NCBI GenBank assembly: GCA_963556145.1
Contig: OY744469.1
Span: 3,692,767-3,756,766 of the forward strand
Direction of reading: 5' to 3'
Source of the DNA: Hygrocybe punicea
Lineage: Eukaryota > Basidiomycota > Agaricomycetes > Agaricales > Hygrophoraceae
DNA: 64,000 bases
Shown: piece by piece, positions 56,273 through 64,000 of the stretch
How positions within the stretch are numbered: the first letter of the stretch is position 1
Layout of the letters: each line of letters opens with the position of its first letter
The notes under the pieces: generated by a model
Told to the model about the DNA's origin: nothing
What the model saw: only the letters and a program-made list of their open reading frames with translations
Database searches by the model: none
Position numbers and translations under genes: made by a program

Positions 56273-57819
56273 ATGGTAGACAGTGATTCTTCTTCCGACG
56301 AGGAAGAATTATGCACCAAGTTTTCAATACAACTCATACATCACACCCCCGCTGTCCCAAAGATTGGCAAGCAGGCAGCAATCAAATCCAAACGAGACAT
56401 TCACAGCAAGGAGATTACTTTCACTTGCTTGCCGGACAACTATGTACCTTTCATGCAAGCCATTCTTGTGCGGTTTGGTGAAACAAAGTGGATGGTATCT
56501 CCTCAGCATTTTTACAAGTTCAAATACTACCACACTGGATGAGGGTAAGTGTCCTCCATTGTGCGTCAGACTCAGAATTCAATGCTAAATGTTTCTTTAG
56601 GACAGCGGACACATTAGATGTAGAAAAGGAGGCCGAGTACAAAGAACTTGTGTCAAAAATCAATGAGCATCGTTACACGAAGGTCAACATTATTGTGGAC
56701 ATCAAAGATGTGAAGAAGAAGTGCCCTGCCGATGTACGTGGAAGATTTTGTTGCCGTACAATCTAACACTGTTATCATGCAGCCTAATGCCACAGTTGAA
56801 AATGTCAGTCTCGATGCACAGGTCCTTGATCCTGCGGCTATGCCACCGGGAGCTACGTCCTTGGAGGTTGCCTTGGCCCAGTTCCATCACATGTTAGAAA
56901 AGAAGTATGGGGATGACAACAATCCTGGGCACTACATTCATATCTGCGAAGATAACTACAGGCTTACCCTTACACCCTTTATGATGCACCAGTGGGCGCT
57001 TGCACTGGTATGTCCAAGCTCTTCATCGCTTTTGAGACCTACAAGCTAAACTTTCTACAGCACGAGGCCCAGACTACCATCAATGTCCCTCCAAATACAT
57101 CAGCATTTGACCCTGTAAATCGCGGAAAGTCACTTTTACCGGCTCGACAAATCAAAGCTCAGATGCCAGCTAACGTAACGCCAGCTATCACGACGGATCA
57201 AAACAACCAACTCGCGTTGTTCACACAGCTGATGGGCACCGTTGTAGGTGCACTGGCGCCAAAAACCGGTGGACAAACTACTCCTAACCGCACGCGATCT
57301 CGCGATCCCTCCCCATTCTCTTCGCCCATTGAGCCTGCAGCTGGCGACCTTCGCGATTTCCTGGCCTTTGCCAGAGATCACCTCGGAGTGACAACGGCAT
57401 GTCAATACGAAGCTGCCCTGTCTGCGGAGGATTATGGGCCAGATGTGATTGGATCGCTTGCTGTCTCTGATCTCACAGACTTTGGCTTCTCAAAAGGAGA
57501 CTCGATGCGCTTGATAAGTGGTTGTGCCAGGTGGAGACGACAGCAGAAGAAGAGCAAGCATGACAGACAAACGGCCCGAAATCATACAGCCCGAAATCAT
57601 ACAGCACCTGGGCATGAAGAGGAGGATATTGTGCGCTATGAAATAGTTTGGGAAGAAGGTGGTGCTGCTACATGGTTTGGGCCGAAGATGACGAGGGGCA
57701 AGCAAAGTGCGGATGACCGTCGCACATCTTACTACAGCAAAGATCTCAAGGAGATGCTCCCCATCCCGCGAGGGTTCCATGCTCCACCAAGGAATGCTGA
57801 TGAAGACCCATTCAATTAG
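56273..57819 (+). pseudogene. S-family accessory gene S3 (TE3 cargo, probable nonsense)
   Basis: It starts MVDSDSSSDEEELCTKFS, then a compact domain (ITFTCLPDNYVPFMQAILV ... VEKEAEYKELVSKI ... VNIIVDIKDVKKKCPAD), MMHQWALAL, an intron whose position matches S2, and TTINVPPNTSAFD. A Thr/Pro/Arg linker precedes a SAM-like segment (DFLAFARDHLGV, VSDLTDFGFSKGDSMRLISG) and an extra C-terminal tail ending at TAG 57819. Exon 1 reaches a TGA (56540-56542) just before the strong donor GGTAAGT; the downstream exon continues in the same phase, so an Arg codon CGA may have become TGA. It is slightly longer than S2. Function unknown. Confidence 0.7.
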
Positions 57820-57949
57820 TTACCTGTGCTCGTACATTTGTGTAGTTACTTTCGGAATCAGTATTTGAATGCTCAGCACACCGATCATATTGGAACACGT
57901 ATAGAACAACAACAACAAAAAATGATACAGATATACAGCTACAAGTAAC

Positions 57950-58998
57950 CTACAAGTAACCCGACGACCGAAACCACCCTGCAGCCTTGTCGGGAGTAAT
58001 GTTATCCATCGCGTGAACAATTGTAAATAGATTGCACTCATTTGTGTGTTGGCGCAGGTATGACTTGATCGACGAGAAGGCAAATTCAATGGGATTGTAG
58101 TCCGGCGAGTATGGTGGCAAGTAGATGATTCAGCAACCTGAAAAACATATATTAGCATGAGTTAGATGCAACAATGATGTACATATGTGCTTGGTCCTCA
58201 ATCAGGTCTCTGACTTCGTCCGAATGATGGATGTTGCAGTTGTTGAGAACGAGAACGCTTCGTGGGCCGGGATAAGGATTGGTAAGAGGAATCTACATAA
58301 AAATATCAGTAGATAAACTAAAGAATCAGAGAGACACTTACAACCATATCTCGAAGGAATTGAACAAACCATTGTGCTGTAATTGAGCCCTCAATAATAT
58401 CATATGCAATGATACCATCAAGGGTCAGCACTGGCAGAATGGAATACCTCTTTTCCCTAATGAATGCCTGTCTTTGCACACAACGAGCCCCCACTAATGA
58501 CCAACCAAATCGCCGACTCTGAGTCCGATCGTTCACTGCACTCTCATCCGTGAACATCAGCATTGAGGGATCGGGGACCTCAGCACCAATGTGGTTCATA
58601 AAGATTGCACGCTGTAGGTCATTTCGTTCGAGTGCTTGAACTGATACACGTTTGTTGGAGAAGTGAATACGGTGGAGGGTACGCATGAGGGTGGATAGTG
58701 AGACATGGATGTTGCGCTGGACCTGAAGCTCTTGCTGGAGTTCATCAAGGTAGAACGTGTGATGGTGGGCCAGTAGTAAGCGGATGAAGCCTACATCGAA
58801 GGGGGTAAGAGAGCGATGGCATCCTGTTGGTTGAGCTAATGGATTGTAGGTAACGCCATAGAGGTGGTAATTCTGTAATGTCTTGTAGGCAAGAGACTTG
58901 CAGACACCGAGAATGTCGCAGATCTCCTTGATTTTGTAGCCGGAACAATATAAGGTGGGGATGCGAGCTTTGAGATCCTCAGAGATAGTGGGAGGCAT
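57950..58998 (-). pseudogene. Tc1/mariner-like transposase T3, catalytically compromised
   Basis: It starts MPPTISEDLKARIPTLYCSG, with helix-turn-helix KIKEICDILGVCKSLAYKTL, YLDELQQELQV, and first Asp in LMFTDESAVNDRT. The second acid is replaced: VLVLNNCNIHH, where T1 and T2 have VMDN. After the next intron the frame needed for IIYLPPYSPDYNPIEFAFSS passes through TGA (TGC TGA ATC; T1 has Arg at this site). It ends WFRSSGYL, stop 57950-57952. The Asp to Asn codon change (GAC to AAC after CTC) and the CGA to TGA change both fit CpG transitions. An active enzyme is not expected; mobilisation could only be in trans. Confidence 0.85.
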
Positions 58999-59024
58999 GA
59001 AGTTGTTTAGCTGATGTTGAAACT

Positions 59025-59101
59025 GTGTCTGGCTTGATGGCGGCGGAGTTGCGCCACCGCGATTTTTTTTCTCACTTTCCGCATCATTCTGAAATCAGCT
59101 G
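59025..59101 (-). repeat. TE3 right terminal inverted repeat
   Basis: Mirror of 56150-56226, ending CATTCTGAAATCAGCTG before TA at 59102. Confidence 0.92.
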
Positions 59102-59103
59102 TA

Positions 59104-62100
59104 AAAGATAAACTTACAAGCTCTTCAAGTTTTCGCTTATGGTTAGCCTTTTGTTCCTTACTTGTCAATGTTTTGAAATTGATATGTACAGGGATACTGC
59201 CTTTTGCAGGAACAAAGTTAGCATTCTTTTCAGCCGCAGAATTATTATTTTTTGAACGACCAACTAATTTCCATGTAGATGCCACTACATTATTTTTCTC
59301 AAGTTCGCCTATTTTCCAAGAAATAGCAGAATGAACATTCTTTGGAACATATGAATTTCCTTTCCATTTCAAAAATTCATTGATAATAACATTTCGCTGG
59401 TTGCCACGCACAGTAGAAGGCAATAATCTTTCATATTTAAGTCTGGTAATTTCATCTAGAAGCTCTAATTCTCGAAATTCTTGGCAGAGATATCCTGAAG
59501 CACCTCCTGTAATAATCTTTGGATCGAAACCTTGCACTATTATGGTTCCTGAAGCCGTCGAACTTCTGGATAAACAAGTATAATATGATTGGTGGGTCCT
59601 GCAACTACTAAGATTCACAACATTGTTAGGACATGTTCGGCCTTGACATGCATAATCAGTCATTGCAAAATTCGGTAAGACTAAAACTTGCTCTCTGGAT
59701 ATCGCAATAACATCATCATTTGGCAATGAACATAAGGTGGACGTGACATGTGTTGTAATAGGAACTACATTTTCCGGCAGACCATCTATTTGAATTGTCC
59801 GTGGAGGATTAATCAATTTGACAAATAAAGTATCAAGTACTATTTGTCTTTCAGGACCTGCTCTACTTTGCCAACCAACCACAATGCCTTCAGCTCCCTT
59901 TGTGATACAGCATTCTGAAGCATCATTGTGTCTCAGCATGACAGGCATTCCTATACATAGATCCAACCTTGCTGGTATATGATCAGATGATGCATGTGGC
60001 TGATTCCACAGTATTTTTTGAAGTGGAAGTGGAATTGGTTTCATATGTTGACTTGGATTCAAGACAGATTTGTTTGATATGTAATTATTTTTTCTTTTAT
60101 TATTATTTCTAAAACTTTCAGAATCATTCCATTTGTCTATAGAGTAAAATGATGATAAAATTTTATTGTTTTCGGCCGCAAAGCGATGACAGCCCAGTTC
60201 ATTGATCTTGTCTTTTTGTGCATTCAATGCTGTCACAACTGATACATTTCTGAACCTCTTCTGGGCCAACTTTGGATCATTTGGACTTTTGCCTGCGACA
60301 CAGGTTCGAAGAAATGCTATGTCCTCTGGTGTACAAGCTTTATATCTCCAAAGCCATTCACAATTTTGAATCATCCTCAGATTGATATCTTTGCCTCATA
60401 TTTGCACGCAATATGACAACTGTAGTCACTTGATGCCAAAGAGCTTTGCCTATCGCAGCTTCTTGGTTGGGAATAGTTTGACTTGAATTTACCTGGACAC
60501 CGACAGAGCCAGAATACAATGGTGCATCACTCATAGCTGGAGGAAGCTGAGCAAAATCACCTGCAAATATCATATTTATGCCACCAAAGGGTTCATCAAA
60601 TACTCCACATGCTTTTGCACATTGAGCACTAATTTTATACATGTCTCTACAGGATAACATTGACACTTCATCAATAAAAATGTAATCTACGCCATCTAAA
60701 TTGGCATGAACTTGTGCAAGACTTTTTGCAGAACTACTATGATTTATCCCAAGCACAGAATGGTATGTAGATCCATTTATTAGAGCTGATGCAGTATCTG
60801 TTGGAGCAAGCACTAAAAAACGATGCATTTGATTTCGTTTGCCAAAGAAATCAGTTAATGCTTGAATAACTTGTGACTTTCCAGTGCCTGCCATTCCACC
60901 AAGATACATCAAGAGCTTTTCAGGATGTCCAATTAATGTGGAATGATTAGCAACAATATGAAATGCTCTCTTCTGTTCTTCATTTAACATAAATCCAATA
61001 AGAGTTGAATCAATAAGATATAAATCTATTTTATCTGTTGGGTTAAACATGTGATCAATATATACTTTGTCCACTACTGTAACATCATCGGATTTAATAC
61101 TGTGAACTTTCCCTGAGATTGTTTTTAATGGTATATTTTTTGATCGTTCTTCAATAATGTTGTTCTTTTTTGTAATGACCATATTTCTCCACAGGTTTCC
61201 TGATTGTAATATAGCTGGTTGGATTGCTTCAAATGAACCTATATCTGGAAGTCCATCCATACATTTATCCAACCAACCAGAATTTTTCATAATTGTTCCT
61301 GCTGTTGACATGGCATCTCTCCTCTTTTTTTCATGACTACTAAGTTTATTATAAAGGATATGGTCTTCATACTCCTGATCTGCATCATTATCAAAATCAT
61401 CACCGTTATTTTGAAGCTCTCTATAATGAATGTCATCCAGATTGTCAAGGTTTTCAGTGGTAGCCCATGAGTATTGAATTCCATTTAATCCACTCTTTCG
61501 TTTAGCAGAGAAATCATCATGAGCATCAAGACATTCATATCTCAGTCCAAAATATTTCATAATTTCAAGCTGTCTCTTAGAAAACTCATAATTTGTAAAA
61601 GTTTTGTCCCATGAATCAGAATTATTTTTGAGGTCTGTTCTATTTCGCCAAGGCTTGAAAAGTGTCAACATGGTACAACAATAATATTCTCTGTCACCAC
61701 GGTCACATCTTGGTAGGTTATTTGGTAAGAAATTTGGAACTATTGAATGATCTTCTTTCATCATCCGAGCTTGGTGAGTAAGATGTTGTGGATGGCCTGG
61801 AAGCATGCTATAGTTATTTTTTAACTTAATTGATGCTTTATCCTCAGATCTATGCATGATATTGAGTTCGTCTTCTGAAAAATCTGGTCTTTGATATTCA
61901 TTTAAATTGTAACACTCATTATTATTACTAGTGATTGCTACATCCATTTTGTAAGTTAGGTCATCGTCATCAATAAAATATTGTAAGTTTCTATTGCTAT
62001 AGTCATCATCTTGTTCTTCCACAGAATGGAAATTTTCAGACAAATCATTGCTTTCAGTATTGGCAAAATTTATATTTAATTCATTATCTGTTTCATTATT

Positions 62101-64000
62101 CATGATGTTGGTTGCAACTACATTTCTTCTTTTTTTCTTTTTTGACACTCTTTTGGGTTTTATCACAGAAAAACGAACCCAGTCATATAACGATACATCT
62201 TCATACAAAACAGGTCTAAAAATGTAATTGTCCACCTTGGATAGCCCTACATATGTTCCATTGTTCTTACCAATAACAACTTCGTTATTGCTATCTTCCA
62301 TTATTTCATTTGTATCTTCATTATACTCTGCATTGAACACTTTGTTAACATATGGTCTCCAATAAACTGGCACAAACTTATGGCCAGTGTAATGATCAGG
62401 GTTTCCAAGTACATACAATGAGGCCATAGGTGCACCAATCTCCAATTTTGATGTTAGAGAATTGACTATCTGTGTGAACAACTTCCAGACCTTCTCTTTT
62501 CTTGTCAAATTGCCGCCAATCATTTCTGAATTCCTATCAAAAACACTCTTTATTACTTCAAAAACACTATAGGTCTTTAATGACATTTTTGTAATGTAAT
62601 CTGTCACATATGCTATGACGGCTTTGATTGCAGTACCAGACAATAGACTGGTAACATCAGAATTACACCGAAGTATATATGTGAGTTCAGGTGTAAACGT
62701 GTTTATCCAGGGTTCTCCTTTTTTTAGATTGAGAGCACCCGTATGAGGTTCTACAAAAGTCTGTTCAAAGGTATCTCTTGGGAATCATCTTTTGTATTCT
62801 CCTTTATCATTAAGACAATACAGTCATTTTGGACCATCATGTGTGTTATGTACGTTCAATCTCAGTAATAGATCATCAACGGTATTTTTGAATTTTTGCC
62901 ACCAAATTTTGTGTCTGTTTTGACAATTGTTATTGCTGCCACAATATTTTGAACATATGTGAGGTGCTTCTGGAAGAACACAGGTTGGCAATTTATATTC
63001 GGCATTTTCTGCAGCACCCTTAACTTTTGCTGATATTTCATCTTTAGTACCCATCATGAATTGACCAACACACAAGCTTTCTAAATATTCCACCAGTGTC
63101 CTCTGAAATTCAGAAGTGTTATCCAAAATTTTGTCTCGTATTTCTTGGGGTGTTAGACATCCAGCAATCCATAGCAACATGTGAAGATGTAAGGTAAGAC
63201 GGCCTTGTTCTTCTACAGTTCCATAATAAGCAGATGTTTTGCCATAAAGACCACGACGAGACTCATTTACACACAGAACATGTTTGATAAACATTTCAGT
63301 AATATAATGAAAGAAGTGAGCACCAGCAACCGGATTATTTGCAATAAGTTTATAACAATATTTAGGGAGACGTAATTTTGGGTGAAATGCTTCTTTGTTG
63401 TCAGCATAATATAAAGAAATTGGGTGATTGATATCAGCTGGTGCAAATGTAATAAACCAAGTCGGAGCGCCACTGTAGGATATCAATGACCAAATTTCAT
63501 TTCGCATATATTTTTTTGCAGTGATAGAGCCTTCAACCTTACCACCCACATGATCTAGATCAGAAATCAATTTGTAGCATGCTGTTTCTTCAGGTGTCAT
63601 GGGCTTTACTCTTTCACCTTTAGACAACCTTTTGGCGAGGTCTGCTAAAACTTCTGTGTCAATGTTCATCAAACGATCTGCAATTTCATCAAAGTTTTGT
63701 TTATTGGTCAACAATTAACCACCACTTGTACTTCTTTTGATCTGTTCTTGATTGAATGTGACTAGTGGAAAGTATGCATCAGTTTGGAATCTTTTGTCAT
63801 GGTACATCAATAGGTGCCTTTTGTGCATCATGTCACTAATATCCATTACTTCCTCAGTAATGCTGCCGATACCTCCTAAACCATAAGGGAAAAGACAAGG
63901 AAACATCATAGGATATAATTGAGGGTTATTATAAAAAGACTCTGGATTTTTTGCATGACTTATGGCGAGAACACCACCGTGGTCATCTATCAAGTGCTTT
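59104..64000 (-). pseudogene. Helitron Hel-2 Rep/helicase (decayed, runs off the window)
   Basis: Diverged relative of Hel-1 on the minus strand. It keeps LYPMMFPCLFPYGLGG, RLTLHLHMLLW (HxH), YVTDYITK (paired Tyr), GGMAGTGKS (Walker A), FIDEVSML, GDFAQLPPA and FAMTDYACQGRT. Lesions are TAA at 63715-63717 (Tyr in Hel-1), TGA at 62824-62826, TGA at 62785-62787 (likely Arg CGA) and a frameshift near 60358-60374 between DDSKL and the ACTPEDIAFL block. TE3 then cuts the C-terminal module off. The 5' end lies beyond 64000. It cannot encode a working protein. Confidence 0.88.

Larger units (their letters stand above)
56150..59101. mobile_element. Two-gene Tc1/mariner-like element TE3 (decayed)
   Basis: 2,952 bp between TA duplications (56148-56149 and 59102-59103). 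The inverted ends are about 77 bp with roughly four mismatches, starting CAGCTGATTTCAGAATGATG. S3 (+) and T3 (-) are convergent, stops 130 bp apart, the same plan as TE2. It is inserted in the Hel-2 coding frame. Confidence 0.93.
55312..64000 (-). mobile_element. Helitron Hel-2, partial, containing TE3
   Basis: Whole span of the second Helitron visible here, including the nested TE3. Removing TE3 and one TA leaves a continuous frame across the junction (59104 to 56147). Confidence 0.85.

Noticed and set aside
56992..57060. Alternative start of the S3 C-terminal part at an internal Met
   Set aside because: The stretch is an intron (GTATGT ... CTACAG); splicing joins WALAL to HEAQTTINV, which matches S2.
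1..64000. KDZ-type transposase expected near fungal TET/JBP genes
   Set aside because: No KDZ-like protein was seen in any frame; the transposases here are DD34E Tc1-like.
1..64000. tRNA, rRNA or other structured RNA genes
   Set aside because: None could be recognised by eye; a covariance-model search would decide.

Overview
The window is fungal nuclear DNA, almost certainly from a mushroom-forming basidiomycete (Agaricomycetes). Genes are split into many short exons by 45-70 bp GT-AG introns. The gene types are ones expanded in that class: a TET/JBP-type dioxygenase, JmjC and chromodomain proteins, a fungal kinase-like gene, two-gene Tc1 elements, Helitrons and Ty1/copia. All calls come from reading the sequence and conceptual translations; no database search was run, and exon joins are inferred.

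Layout. 1-4090: chromodomain gene (+). 4327-8627: a head-to-head gene pair of unknown function (families '3A' and '2A') around a shared ~400 bp promoter with a 56 bp direct repeat. 9163-17775: Helitron Hel-1, nearly intact, with one nonsense codon and an in-frame minisatellite at its N-terminus. 17.8-22.5 kb: non-coding, with a large GC-rich repetitive block. 22.5-27.2 kb: a DD34E Tc1-like transposase (T1) and a TET/JBP-like 2OG-Fe(II) dioxygenase, both (-). 27.3-29.1 kb: kinase-like gene (+). 29.3-36.8 kb: an accessory gene with a SAM-like C-terminus (S1), split near its last codons by an intact copia element (31074-36752). 36.75-37.2 kb: zinc-finger gene (-). 37.6-38.3 kb: 67 bp minisatellite. 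38.6-44.45 kb: JmjC gene (+) hit by a solo copia LTR and a hAT-type element. 45.7-51.1 kb: Ulp1/C48 protease gene (-) split by a complete two-gene Tc1/mariner-like element, TE2 (46148-49691). 51.5-54.9 kb: a second copy of the head-to-head pair (2B and 3B) with nested palindromic MITEs between. 55.3-64 kb: a decayed second Helitron (Hel-2, -), interrupted by another two-gene Tc1-like element, TE3 (56150-59101).

Main biological point. Two TIR-bounded, TA-flanked Tc1-like elements (TE2, TE3) each carry the same convergent pair: a transposase and a second gene of the S family (acidic/basic N-terminus, compact domain, a Leu/Gln-Trp-Ala motif, a proline-rich linker and a SAM-like C-terminus). A third S gene (S1) lies about 5.5 kb from a third transposase. 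TE2 appears intact; TE3 is decayed, mainly by changes that look like CpG transitions. Removing the insertions restores the reading frames of the Ulp1 gene, the JmjC gene, Hel-2 and S1, which gives an order of insertion events. The density of chromatin-type domains (TET/JBP, JmjC, chromodomain, zinc finger, SUMO protease) among mobile DNA is the other notable property.
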